DNA from: Ophiothrix spiculata
Lineage: Eukaryota; Echinodermata; Ophiuroidea; Amphilepidida; Ophiotrichidae
Assembly (NCBI GenBank): GCA_000969725.1
Contig: JXSR01S035937.1
Length of the DNA stretch: 26,216 nucleotides
Direction: 5' to 3' (one strand)
Position 1 is the stretch's first letter, and the number at the start of each line of letters is the position of its first letter. The translations under genes and the position numbers were made by a program. Below the pieces are notes generated by a model. That model made no database searches, was not told where the DNA came from, and saw only the letters and a list, made by a program, of their open reading frames with translations. Of the stretch, positions 9,401 through 16,280 are shown in pieces.

Positions 9401-10518
9401 GACCCGTCATATCGAAAGGTACCTTAAGGATCTCATCTGAAAGCTGAGATTTTTTAAAAGCATTAAAATGACACCCTACTTTTGGTCAAAGTAACATCCA
9501 AATTGGCAAAAGCCATTGTGTTGATTCAGAAAAATATAGTTCTGAGAAAATCGAGTTTTAAAGTTTTTGTACTAAGTAAAACTTTAATGGAGATAGGATT
9601 TTTATCTTAGTTTTTAACACATTTTTCTTATGTTTTGGTTGTTGGAACCTGATAAATATGATAGAATACACTTCAAAAGTAACGTTTCGAATATGCTCAG
9701 CTTCGATGGCCCGTATCTCGTAATTTACTATGCCAACCCTAAGGTACCTTTTGATATGACAGGTCACGTATGTAATGCAACCAACGAACTGTGCAATATA
9801 TTGATTCAGTGCTGGTCTCTTCGACTTTGATCCATCAAAGAGTGTCAAACAAACTTCAATTTCCATTTCAAAGTAACTTGCATCCGGCATTTCTAAAATC
9901 GGCAAAATTGACTGCCCTTTTAAAAACAGGACCTCAAAACGTATGGAAGGGCAATGTGTTTGGTCAATATTTTGTTCTTATTATAAAGTTAGGTTTATTT
10001 AAAGATGCTCTGATGCCATTTTTGATCTCCAGATTAATTTGGTAAAATTTAAAGGATTTTCCTTAATTTGCGCTTGATTCTGGAAATACAAAATTCGGCT
10101 GTCAGTGATAGGGGGCATTATACTTCAGCGTACAGTTTCTTGAAATTTTTGCCTTGAAGGTGTACTTTTATCATCATTTTGTGTTAGAAGAGATCATGAT
10201 CATCTGAGAAAAGGCAGTGTTGAAGCAACCAGTTGCTTTATTATTGAGTTCTAGGGTGTTTTTAGGAAGCCATTTTGTACAGTAAGTCAATGGGAAGCTA
10301 TATTGTGGTGTGTCGCCAGTTACGGTTAGCGTCATGAGTTAGTGAGTTAGAGTTATTGATTAGGGTTGAGGAATAAGATTCCTTTATACTAATACAATTA
10401 TTGTGTTTTTACCTTACAGCGCCAATTTGCCAATGGTAACCCGGAGCTGCAGCTAGGCTTTGGTATGAATGGCGATGTCATGCCTCTACAATATCCACCA
10501 CTGATGCCTCCAAATTGA
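303..10518 (+). CDS. Tandem Calx-beta single-pass membrane protein, 3' part (nine exons, 5' end off window)
   Basis: Exons 303-419, 2203-2427, 2897-3013, 3961-4188, 4780-4893, 6444-6725, 7035-7186, 8536-8595 and 10420-10518 join in one open frame (1394 nt; 463 full codons plus TGA), every junction GT-AG and phase-compatible. Domain order: Calx-beta 1, 2 and 3, a Gly/Ser-rich linker, one hydrophobic helix (about 7071-7133), a basic stop-transfer stretch (YNKHKMRTK) and a cytoplasmic tail ending YPPLMPPN. Each Calx-beta domain shows an early G/D-x-x-F strand, a central DY and a late acidic loop (DDVDKE, DDVIEDDE, DNRYEGDEDF), the usual calcium-binding region of this fold. Known role of the fold: calcium-dependent adhesion or matrix modules in NCX exchangers, FRAS1/FREM, ADGRV1 and integrin beta-4. 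The TM follows the last Calx-beta almost directly, unlike FRAS1/FREM2 (long spacer) and ADGRV1 (seven-helix). It is therefore left unnamed; a cell-surface adhesion or matrix receptor is inferred. Confidence 0.88.
560..725. repeat. Old repeat relic, related to 17310-17445 and to the arms of the 8640-9184 element
   Basis: Holds a diverged match to the arm of the TTAA element at 8640-9184 (AAATGTATACTTTTAT near 626-641) and a co-linear match to 17310-17445 (TGGTCCAA, GGATTTA, CTGAGTT, TTTCTGAAAA in the same order). Ends are not definable. Confidence 0.45.
731..1030. mobile_element. MITE-like element with GGTAGGTATACGTGCCGCC ends
   Basis: The left end GGTAGGTATACGTGCCGCCA (731-750) is inverted and imperfectly matched at the right end (about 1011-1030, reverse complement AAGGTATGTGCCGCCTTCAA). 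No coding capacity. A partial relative with the same TAGGTATGTGCC start sits at 6808. A C-homopolymer run follows at about 1031-1041. It lies in the intron after the first exon in the window. Confidence 0.6.
1640..1840. repeat. CpG-rich patch, possible relative of the 1999-2178 fold-back
   Basis: An otherwise AT-rich intron turns abruptly CpG-rich here (AGCGCGTCACGCACGG, CGGCGCACTG, CGCGCGTCGG). CGTTGTTGATTTGTGATGAA at 1694-1713 resembles the fold-back arm CGTTGTTGATTAGCGATGAA (2134-2153). This suggests a diverged member of the same element family; boundaries are uncertain. Confidence 0.4.
1999..2178. mobile_element. Fold-back (near full-length palindrome) element
   Basis: The left arm starts GGTATTCAAACATGCTACAG (1999-2018) and continues to TTGATTAGCGATGAAC-type sequence; the right arm is its reverse complement, ending at 2178. 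The first 44 bases or so of each arm pair almost perfectly, the next 40 with some mismatches. The centre is a small perfect stem, GGGTGGC-TAAA-GCCACCC (about 2081-2098). No coding capacity. The right end is 24 nt from the acceptor of the exon at 2203. Confidence 0.85.
2203..2427 (+). CDS. Exon: Calx-beta domain 1, C-terminal half
   Basis: Acceptor TTTTGCAG, donor GTATGT, 225 nt, phase 1 on both sides. It encodes the DYQASDITVEF strand, the acidic loop IDDVDKELVESF and the closing strand ATVKILDNDG, the classical end of a Calx-beta domain. A 180-bp fold-back element ends only 24 nt upstream of this exon, so the acceptor region abuts transposon sequence. Confidence 0.92.
2726..2800 (+). repeat. 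G-rich degenerate minisatellite
   Basis: Irregular repeats of GGTGGGG, GGGATG and GTGGGG-type units on the + strand in the intron before Calx-beta 2. Several closely spaced G-runs could form a G-quadruplex in the pre-mRNA. No gene or promoter function is implied. Confidence 0.55.
2897..3013 (+). CDS. Exon: Calx-beta domain 2, N-terminal half
   Basis: Acceptor CATTTTAG, donor GTAAGT, 117 nt, phase 1/1. It encodes DVATFLFDAHYYNIFEDATG followed by LLLIKILRNGD, the first strands of the second Calx-beta domain. The E-D in place of the usual S-E-(D/G) turn still fits the family. No long open frame marks this exon; it was found from the domain pattern and splice phases. Confidence 0.85.
3014..3960 (+). 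other. Intron between the two halves of Calx-beta 2
   Basis: Contains a C-run (about 3451-3460), a degraded TTAGGG-bearing element (see 3778-3860) and otherwise AT-rich sequence with no conserved exon-like frame. Confidence 0.6.
3778..3860. mobile_element. Degraded copy of the TTAGGG-carrying TIR element
   Basis: Starts GGACCAAGTATACTTTAGGT, matching the left terminus of the element at 13943 with one change. It contains GGGTTAGGG-like sequence inside and ends with GGGTATACTTTTTCCG. The right inverted terminus is decayed. Confidence 0.55.
3961..4188 (+). CDS. Exon: Calx-beta domain 2, C-terminal half
   Basis: Long pyrimidine tract and acceptor TTTTTCAG, donor GTAAGA, 228 nt, phase 1/1. It encodes NVGSDYQLSTETVKF, then MTIISDDVIEDDEYVLLDL with an exceptionally acidic calcium-loop segment, and closes with IRIDIKNDDG. 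Three nucleotides longer than its counterpart in domain 1, consistent with tandem duplication followed by small in-frame indels. Confidence 0.92.
4189..4779 (+). other. Intron between Calx-beta 2 and 3
   Basis: No repeat with definable ends and no exon-like sequence was recognised here. Confidence 0.5.
4780..4893 (+). CDS. Exon: Calx-beta domain 3, N-terminal half
   Basis: Acceptor CTGTTACAG, donor GTAAAT, 114 nt, phase 1/1. It encodes AEFNLQYMPNNNIIVNEFED, then YATVTVERTG and TFAVAG. The arrangement (F-x-x-x strand, N-E turn, V-T-V-x-R-T) matches the opening half of domains 1 and 2. Confidence 0.88.
4988..5352 (+). mobile_element. TTAA-flanked MITE, family 1 (copy a)
   Basis: Flanked by TTAA on both sides, with inverted ends TTAAAGGAGCAATTCATGAT and (reverse complement of right end) TTAAAGGGGCAATTCATGAT. 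No coding capacity. An inverted-orientation copy lies at 20973-21343 in the P450 gene; shared interior landmarks include TTTCTAGCTAAATAAAAAGA and CCGACCATTCG-type sequence. The TTAA flanks recall piggyBac-type target sites; this is inference, since no transposase is present. Confidence 0.85.
5783..6299. mobile_element. TTAA-flanked MITE, family 2
   Basis: TTAA on both sides, with inverted ends TTAAAGGCATTAGCCATGAT (left) and TTAAAGGCATTAGCCACGAC (reverse complement of right). The inverted match fades after about 22 bp. The interior is AT-rich and non-coding and includes a 20-nt near-palindrome, CTCATTCTCTGGAGAATGAG, at 6122-6141. Confidence 0.7.
6444..6725 (+). CDS. Exon: Calx-beta domain 3, C-terminal half, plus juxtamembrane Gly-rich linker
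   Basis: Acceptor CGTTTTAG, donor GTAAGG, 282 nt, phase 1/1. It begins VLTITAGTATFNQDYIGN, continues with the acidic loop SDNRYEGDEDFKVSL and closes with MTVIIVDSQ. It is longer than the equivalent exons because it also carries a flexible linker, GQGGSIGVGTGGVGDNASSG, between the last Calx-beta domain and the membrane. The linker suggests no further folded ectodomain lies between Calx-beta 3 and the membrane. Confidence 0.92.
6808..6890. repeat. Partial relative of the 731-1030 element
   Basis: TAGGTATGTGCC followed by GGAACT, GGTC and a GGGGTCTT-C-AGAACTGAAG stretch, in the same order as the left part of the 731-1030 element. No matching right end was found. Confidence 0.4.
6941..6972. repeat. 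Perfect 13-bp stem hairpin in intron
   Basis: ATTGAAAAAGGAG pairs with CTCCTTTTTCAAT across a 6-nt loop. It lies 60 nt upstream of the acceptor of the transmembrane exon. This could be a transposon footprint or an RNA hairpin; function unknown. Confidence 0.6.
7035..7186 (+). CDS. Exon: transmembrane helix and start of cytoplasmic tail
   Basis: Acceptor TTGTTACAG, donor GTATGC, 152 nt, entering in phase 1 and leaving in phase 0, which marks the end of the Calx-beta exon pattern. It encodes a short extracellular stub (PSERAPAIY), a hydrophobic helix GALVVIMIIALIGLAVF, then YNKHKMRTK, a positively charged inner border, and PPVADALMDTQQ. By the positive-inside rule the C-terminus is cytoplasmic. 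Confidence 0.9.
7383..7708. mobile_element. MITE with TAAGGCC...TTGTTTGCCCT ends
   Basis: The left end TTAGGCCAAAAAAAATAAAT leads into TTGTTTGCCCT; the right end is its inverse (GAAGGGCAAACAATTTTTTT then AGGCCTTA). The interior has GGGTCGGTCGGTCAG and, inverted near the right end, a second GGGTCGGTCG block. Non-coding, in the intron after the transmembrane exon. Confidence 0.7.
7795..7945 (+). mobile_element. Decayed SINE, tRNA-unrelated body, same family as 19230-19460
   Basis: Co-linear match to the body of the SINE at 19230-19460: ATGCATTTGGTTTTCAGT, then ACTTCTGTAGGTTTTTC, then TGCATTTAAAACTG and ATTAAA. The tRNA-like head is missing or unrecognisable. Confidence 0.55.
8031..8415. mobile_element. 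hAT-like MITE with 8-bp direct repeat GCGTGAAT
   Basis: The 8-bp repeat GCGTGAAT at 8031-8038 and 8408-8415 brackets a 369-bp insert. Its ends are GCCCGGGGG and, inverted, CCAGGGGG. The termini resemble the C/G-run ends of the elements at 13327 and 18616. The interior is AT-rich and non-coding. Confidence 0.55.
8536..8595 (+). CDS. Exon: cytoplasmic tail, 20 residues
   Basis: Acceptor TATTTACAG, donor GTAAGC, exactly 60 nt, phase 0/0, so skipping it would keep the frame. It encodes VQLDRYDVNQPLAMDNFILM. The single tyrosine sits in an acidic setting (DRYD) and could be a phosphorylation or sorting signal; that is inference only. Confidence 0.75.
8640..9184. mobile_element. TTAA-flanked element with about 145-bp terminal inverted repeats
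   Basis: Left arm 8640-8784 and right arm 9040-9184 are inverse copies with only a handful of differences; both start TTAAGGCTGGGGTAGACCTT. Landmarks paired across the arms include AAAGTATACATTTTTAGAAG and CCCTGAACATGATGATGATA. The spacer is rich in TTTTGGCAAAAA-type runs. In RNA the intron would form a long stem. No coding capacity. Confidence 0.88.
9394..9772. mobile_element. MITE with TGACCYGTCATATCRAAAGG ends
   Basis: Left end TGTGACCCGTCATATCGAAA, then GGTACCTTAAGG; the right end inverted reads ACGTGACCTGTCATATCAAA, then GGTACCTTAGGG. The match extends for about 34 bp. Non-coding; a 4-bp TATG occurs at both borders, so the target duplication may be TA or TATG. Confidence 0.65.
9773..10419 (+). 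other. Intron remainder before the last Calx-beta gene exon
   Basis: No exon or bounded repeat recognised. A short degenerate TTAG-rich tract at about 10317-10370 faintly resembles the TTAGGG-bearing element. Confidence 0.4.
10420..10518 (+). CDS. Terminal coding exon: end of cytoplasmic tail
   Basis: Acceptor ACCTTACAG with a pyrimidine-rich run before it; 33 codons including TGA at 10516-10518, in phase 0 with the preceding exon. It encodes RQFANGNPELQLGFGMNGD and ends VMPLQYPPLMPPN, a proline-rich C-terminus. No PDZ-binding C-terminus of the FRAS1/FREM2 kind is evident, which argues against orthology to those proteins. Confidence 0.78.
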   Translation, partial: RQFANGNPELQLGFGMNGDVMPLQYPPLMPPN

Positions 10519-11385
10519 GGAATAGCACATGTATTTTTAATTAAGCTAATAGAGACTGAATGGAATGGACTGAATAATGTCTCAACCTGATTTTTATAGA
10601 CTTTAAACTTATTCCATTTGAAATCCATACACCAACTCCAACCCCACTGAAGATCATGAAATTCGGACTAAATGGTATTCATTGCAGCAGAAATTCAAGG
10701 TGGAATTGTAAAATCAGATCCAACTGGTGAATTGCAATTTGGGTTAAAGTATTAATAATTTCCTTAATGTTTTTATTTAAAAGAATGCTCTGCTTTGGAT
10801 TTGAAAAACCTGAAAGTGTCAATTTGGGTTGAATTTCCAATACATTTTGGTAACAATTGTCTGGATTTGGAATGATTAAATAGCTAAATCGTCCAGAGAA
10901 AGGAGGGAGAGGATGTGGCTTTCAATTGGCATAGTCCAATATAGAATAATAGTTCAAGTAAAAAGTCAGAACTAAACTTTGTCATGTTTCTGCATTATCC
11001 CTAACTTTTAGATCCATTCGTTGGAGCTTTTTGTATTCAAAGGTAGATAAGATGCTTGGCTTGAGTATGGCCTTATAAAAATTACCCTAAACACCAGTTT
11101 TTAGGCTGAAAAAGCAACCATATGTTTTCCATGTACCCCGAAACTTTCTTTCAAGTTCAGGTTGTGTTTTGCAAAAATCAGATTAAAATCAAATTGATAG
11201 AGTTTGGCTACTTATTACTAGATATTATTCCTAAGAGGATAAAAATGAAGATTAACTTTCAGTGCAACCAAAGTTTGGGTTGAAAATATATCAATGAGGC
11301 TGCCAGAATGGACATCCATAGCTGGATCGAGTCTTCCAGACTACCTTAATTTTTATATTGTTTATATTGTTTTATTTATTTATTT
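10519..11385 (+). other. 3' UTR and downstream flank of the Calx-beta gene
   Basis: Unique-looking sequence after the stop codon with no open exon. No AATAAA appears close to the stop. The common variant ATTAAA occurs at about 10875-10880 and is the nearest candidate polyadenylation signal, giving a 3' UTR of roughly 0.4 kb. The true end is not determined. Confidence 0.35.
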
Positions 11386-11886
11386 AGGCATTGGACAAGT
11401 TCAGCATCATCCCCAAACTTTTCCCCAAACATTTTGAGATTTTTGCATCATTTGAAGTATTAGCGGTAATAATGACAGCATGCAAAGTTTCATTATCAAA
11501 TTCAAACCCTATATACCAAAAATTTAGATATTCTCTTATTTTCAATTATTGTTGTCGACAACGATATATACTGTCCTCTATAGTTGACTAGAATTGGTCT
11601 TTTCAGGAGATCTTATGAAAATTCCAATTTTTTGATTTTTCTGCAATCTATGATGTGAAAGGAATGTTTTACAAACAATTCTTTGGCTCTTTTTAATGGT
11701 GTAGCACCAATAAATATGTTTAGAGAATAGCCTCATACCCAAAATCAACAAATAAAATAACATTCAAATTTTTGAAGGTTTTGATCTAAATTTTCCCGAT
11801 ATATGGTAATTGACTGTTATTTTCTAACTTAGGAAGTGTAAACATCCACAAACAAAATTCCAAAATTTTCTCCAATGCCCCTTTAA
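11386..11886 (+). mobile_element. TTAA-type MITE, family 3 (copy a, left end damaged)
   Basis: Co-linear copy of the element at 14510-15022: starts GGCATTGGACAAGTTCAGCA and ends TCCAATGCCCCTTTAA. The left TTAAAGG is altered to TTTAGG. It has a small internal duplication of CCCCAAAC absent from the second copy, and a central palindrome TTGTCGACAA. Confidence 0.8.
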
Positions 11887-12247
11887 AGTAAAAATGATCT
11901 TCAGAATAACAGAACATGAAATATGGACTGGCCTAACTTGGTCTTGGAGAAATATTATATTGCTAGTGTAGTTGATAGAAAATAAAAGCACAGCTAACAG
12001 TACAATTTGGTTTGTTTGATGCAGTATCATATTTTTTATTAAAAGGTTGTTCATATATATTCTGTGGAATGAAAATATAGGAGTGGTCAGACAAAAGTTT
12101 CCAAAAAAAGGGAATCATAAAAAATCAGACGGTAACGGTAGGGTTAAAAAAAACACATGGCTATTTTGACATTAAAGCGTTTGAAATACCTATAGAGTAA
12201 AATTCACTTATAATTCAAAAATGAGGTGGTTTGCAAACCAGTAGTGG
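11887..12247 (+). other. Intergenic stretch, nothing recognised
   Basis: AT-rich sequence without an open exon or definable repeat. Confidence 0.4.
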
Positions 12248-12400
12248 AGCTTGTGTGGTCTTGTGGAATAGTGCAGGACTCCGAATCAGTAGGTCGTGAG
12301 TTCGTGATTGTGACTGTTTCCTGACTGCATCAGCGCTTTGAAACAGTTGTATAAGGCGCTCTATAAATGCTGTGTAGTAATATTATTAGTAGTAGTATTA
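12248..12400 (+). mobile_element. tRNA-derived SINE
   Basis: Box-A-like TGGTCTTGTGG (12256-12266) and a degenerate box B, GAGTTCGTGAT (12298-12308), enclose ACTCCGAATCAGTAGGTCGT, which reads as a tRNA anticodon arm and extra loop. The 3' part is AGCGCTTTGAAAC, GGCGCTCTATAAATGCTG and an ATT/AGT microsatellite tail. The layout (tRNA head, body, simple tail) is typical of marine invertebrate SINEs; box B decay suggests the copy is no longer active. Confidence 0.75.
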
Positions 12401-13318
12401 GTCTTGCCAGCTTTATCGGCCACCTATTGCATCATTTATGGTTAAGGGAAATTTGAGGTGCAAGTCATCCATGCGGTATCCAGCATAAAGATTTTAAACA
12501 GCCTCAAATGACCTGGGGACAAATTTTAATCATTTATGAACATTTGACCTCAAATATCCTTTTGACATTGACCTTACCCCATAAGGACACACTGAAGGTC
12601 AGGGAGTAAAAGGGGGGAAAGGCCCATTCGGGGATCTGGACAATAAAAAGATAAAAAATAAAGGGGAGGAGAGAGAAAAAATCAAAACAAAAAGAGAATA
12701 AAAATATTTAGAATTTGTTTAAATTTGTTGCAAAAAATAACTGTGAAAACTTTTTTTTTTTGCTTGTCAGTTTTCTGTACTTTTCTGTTTCTGTCTCGAA
12801 TCATTCTGGACAAGATTCGTGGATGGCGGACGCAGAACGGTTTTAAGGAATGGTATGTCTCTTCCTGAAAATTTTTCAGGCGAGATGAAAAGGGTTGTTT
12901 AATGTTGATAATTTTAAGTTTATAGACAGTCTTAACAGCACAAGTTGGCATACTTGTAATTTTGATACAATGTAAAATAAGTCTTCTTCCTGTTTTGTCA
13001 TAACACAAAATAGGAGGATCAAAATATAAATTTTGAAAAAGACCTAAACAGGGACATCACTTTAAAATTATTTGGACTTTAAAGGGCATCAAAAAAATTG
13101 TTTCTGCTCTTATCTCAGAAACCATATGACCTAAACTCATCATATTTGGTACCGGTAAGTGGTTGGAGCTTGCTTAAAGTTTTCTTTGCTAAGATTGGAG
13201 TCTAAACTATGTAAATTAAGTACCTAATTTGCAGAATTTACACAAAATTAAAAAATAGTTTTAATTGGCATATCTACCAAACCATTTGACCTACTTTCTT
13301 GACCTTAAAAAAGGGACT
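12401..13318 (+). other. Intergenic stretch, mainly unrecognised
   Basis: Contains a purine-rich block (about 12600-12710). TTAAAGGGCATC at about 13079 resembles the start of a TTAA-type element, but no matching right end was found. No exon recognised. Confidence 0.4.
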
Positions 13319-13530
13319 GGCCTAGACCCATGGGGGCCACTCAAATATAATGTTGCAGGTATAGCGTGACCAAGAAAAAGGTGAATTAGGGTTGTTTTTG
13401 AGGACTGAAGGGTGAATCAGGTGACACTAGTACTGTTTAGGGTATCAAAACAGCCATTTGGGGGCAATTTTCAAGAAATAGGGTACTTTTTCAAACCCTA
13501 GTGTGTGAAAACAGTATCAGAAAAGGGTAT

Positions 13531-13902
13531 ATTTTGGCCAGGCCATAGCCAGGATTTTTTCAAGGGGTGGGGGGTGCAGATTTTTAAAAAGTGGACCTTT
13601 TGAGAAACAATTTTCGTTTTGGTTGACCCTAACTAATTTTAGTGGTTTTGACAAGGTAACAAGCAAAAAAAAAAATTAAATTAAAAAAATAAGGCTTTAG
13701 CAGTTTTCCAAGCATTTTGTGTAGAATTTTAATAACAAAACGACCTACATTTACGTGTTTTGGTGCTTTGGTTGTTCTTTTGGTGGACATTTAGGGAATT
13801 TTTGTGGACCTTTTTTTGTACATTGTCAAATTGGGGTGGGGGTGGGGGTACAACGCCCGCACCGCCACCACCTAACCCCCCACCCCCAGGCTTCATTTTG
13901 GC
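13531..13902. mobile_element. Nested insertion inside copy A, flanked by ATTTTGGC
   Basis: ATTTTGGC occurs at 13531-13538 and 13895-13902 and only once in the uninterrupted copy at 18608-18946, so 13539-13894 is an insertion with an 8-bp target duplication. It starts CAGGCCATAGCCAGGATTTT, resembling hAT-type CAGTGGCGTAGCCAG ends. A second, end-less copy lies at 23700-23940. Internal open frames here are low-complexity and not genes. Confidence 0.8.
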
Positions 13903-13942
13903 TTCAGGACCCTTCACCCTTTAGGGGAGGTTTTGAAAAACT

Positions 13943-14004
13943 GGACCAAGTGTACTTTAGGTCCCATCAAGAATTTTAGGGTTAGTGTCAGAGTTAGGTT
14001 TAAT

Positions 14005-14036
<32 letters not shown>

Positions 14037-14072
14037 ATAGTTTTTGATGGGACCTAAAGTACACTTGGTCCG
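13943..14072. mobile_element. TIR element with TTAGGG-repeat interior
   Basis: Perfect 28-bp inverted termini (13943-13970 and 14044-14071; left end begins GGACCAAGTGTACTTTAGGT) enclose about 70 bp of degenerate TTAGGG repeats. It sits in copy A between an imperfect 8-bp duplication (AAAAACTG/AAATACTG), absent as a pair from the uninterrupted copy. A decayed relative is at 3778. Confidence 0.82.
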
Positions 14073-14134
14073 AAATACTGTGGTCACGCTATGCCTGCAA
14101 CATTATACTTGAGTGGCCCCCTCAGGGGCCTAGA

Positions 14135-14509
14135 TTCTTCCCTCTAATTTTTTGAAATGAAATGAAGCCCCAGAATACTGTAGTACGATTGATTGAGTGA
14201 TTGATTATAATTTTTATAACACATTAAATATGCATGATAGCATATTGTGATTCAGACCATGAGTTACGTATGAAATAATAGTTTAAAATTGTTATAATAC
14301 AGGGGGTAGGCCTTATTTTTCCTAACCCACCGATTAATTAAATCTACTTGTTTGAATTTCATTTTAAAAGCATTCTTTCATACATTCATTGAACATTATA
14401 CTTGGAAGATGTAAATTATGTAGAAATTTATCATCTTCAATATGATCATTTGCATATAGACTGATAAGAAAAAACAAGAAAATCTAAAATACCTATACTT
14501 TTGACAATC
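14135..14509 (+). other. Intergenic stretch, nothing recognised
   Basis: AT-rich, no exon-like frame and no bounded repeat seen. Confidence 0.4.
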
Positions 14510-15022
14510 TTAAAGGGGCATTGGACAAGTTCAGCATCATCCCCAAACATTTTGAGATTTTTGCATCATTTGAAGTATTAGTAGCAATAATGACAGCATG
14601 CAAAGTTTCATTGTCAAATTCAAACGCTATATATCAAAATATTTAGATATTCTCTTGTTTTTAATTATCGTTGTCGACAACGATAAATACTGCCCTCTAT
14701 AGTTGAATTTCTAGAATTGGCCTTTTCAGGAGATCTAAAGAAAATGTAAAATTTCTTTTGATTTTTCTGCAATCTATGATGTGAAAGGAATGTTTTACAA
14801 ACAAAACTTTGGCTCTTTCTCATTGTATAGCATCAATAAATACGTTTAGAGAATAGCCTCATACCCAAAATCAAAAAATAACATAAAATTTAAATTTTTG
14901 ACTTTTTTGAAGGTTTTGATCAAAATTTTACCGATATCTGGTAATTCACTGTTGATTTCTAACATAGGAAGCGTAAATCATCCACAAACAAAATTTCAAA
15001 ATATTGTCCAATGCCCCTTTAA
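14510..15022 (+). mobile_element. TTAA-flanked MITE, family 3 (copy b, intact ends)
   Basis: TTAA at both ends; 19-bp perfect inverted termini TTAAAGGGGCATTGGACAA. The interior is co-linear with 11386-11886, including the central TTGTCGACAACGAT. Non-coding. Confidence 0.88.
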
Positions 15023-16127
15023 TGTTTATTTGGAAAATATTCATTAAGCAGTTTGTAATCATATTGTGAAAAACTATTTGATGAATAAGCTGAATTTTGA
15101 TTATTTTGAGCACTTCTCTTTTTTAGCCCAAAATGAAAAAAGATTGCCTATATTTTTTGTCAATTTTTACCATTTTTTAAATTTTGGTATCATTGGATAC
15201 AGAAAAGATGTATAAAAATCTGTTAGACCGATTTTTTAAATACTTGATACTTCTAAAATTCCAACGTAATTGCTGTTTTATTGTGTTTGGACTCGGCAAC
15301 AATTTTGTAAATTTTGACATTTTCTCTGTAATAAAATCAAAAAAATCAATTAGATATGGAAAATTATATATTGCACATGGAATTTTAGGGCCTTTGAAAA
15401 TTAGACCATAATTAAGAAATATTAATTATAAGCCATTTTCAGACAAAATGTTATACATTTTATCTACAACAATAGTTTACATGATGAAATTTGGATGCTT
15501 GTCCAATCCTAAATAGGCTTTGTTTTATGTGAAATATCTAGAGAACCAATGAACTTGAATTTTTCGGCAAATAGGGAAATTCCCATGACTAATATATATT
15601 TAAAATATTAATTTCATGCTGCATAACATAACTATATTGTAGCCTATTTAAGTTAGGAAAAATAAGGCCTGTTCCACTATATGTGCATGATAGCACTTTA
15701 TGGTTCAAGACCACAAGGTGGGGACAAAATAACAGTTATGCCAGCCAGGGCCATATAATGTCTAAAAATAGTTCAATCATATCAATAACAAGGTATACCA
15801 ATAACAAACAACACAAAATAAACAGTCCAGTGCTTTCTGTGCAGATCACGAGGGTATATACCAATCATGTGAACATATGATAGCACTAAATAGCTTTGCA
15901 AATTTGTCCTATATTGATAGTACTCAGTGTGCTTGCTTTTGATAGTCGACCTATCTGGGACAAGAACAGCAATACTGAGTACAGGTAAGCTTATTCTTTA
16001 TTAAGACATTTACTATTGGGTGCAATATTGATAAATAATTGGTACCATGTTTCTAAAAAAATATAGTACGCTACCGTATATAATTTAATAATTAAAACGT
16101 TTCTTGAAACAAGCAGACCTGTATGTG
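15023..16127 (+). other. Intergenic stretch, nothing recognised
   Basis: AT-rich. The open frame at 15184-15411 has low-complexity composition, lacks any recognisable domain and has no splice context. No bounded repeat was found. Confidence 0.4.
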
Positions 16128-16274
16128 TTTCCTTGAGCGAGAAACTTTACTCTACTTGCTCCGTGGTCGGACAGTCATGTAAAGCTGTGGGTCCCCTGTA
16201 CGAATAGACTCCTTCATGGGGTATGCATGTTATGCAAGTACTTGTATTTGTATCATTGATTGATTGATTGATGT
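16128..16274 (+). mobile_element. SINE 3' part with TTGA tail
   Basis: CCTTGAGCGAGAAACTTTAC, then AAAGCTGTGGGTCCCCTGTA, recalls the conserved body of marine invertebrate SINEs (CCTTGGGCAAGGCACTTTAC type). It ends in a (TTGA)n tail at 16256-16272. The tRNA-like head is not visible. Confidence 0.5.
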
Positions 16275-16280
16275 ATTTTC

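Larger units (their letters stand above)
13319..14134. mobile_element. hAT-like MITE (copy A), enlarged by two nested insertions
   Basis: The 8-bp target duplication GGCCTAGA is at 13319-13326 and 14127-14134. The long inverted ends include GGGGGCCACTCAAATATAAT and CAGGTATAGCGTGACCA. The interior is co-linear with the copy at 18608-18946, but two blocks interrupt it: 13539-13894 and about 13944-14072. Eight-bp duplications are typical of hAT transposons; no transposase is present. Confidence 0.88.

Noticed and set aside
303..10518. Assignment as FREM2/FRAS1, ADGRV1 or NCX
   Set aside because: Calx-beta domains are shared, but spacing to the membrane, number of helices and the C-terminus do not match what is known of those proteins.
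12248..12330. Functional tRNA gene
   Set aside because: Box B is degenerate, the acceptor stem does not close, and the sequence continues into a SINE body with a simple-repeat tail.
13981..14040. TTAGGG repeats as a telomere or assembly end
   Set aside because: They are short, degenerate, and enclosed by perfect inverted termini within another transposon, so they are internal cargo.
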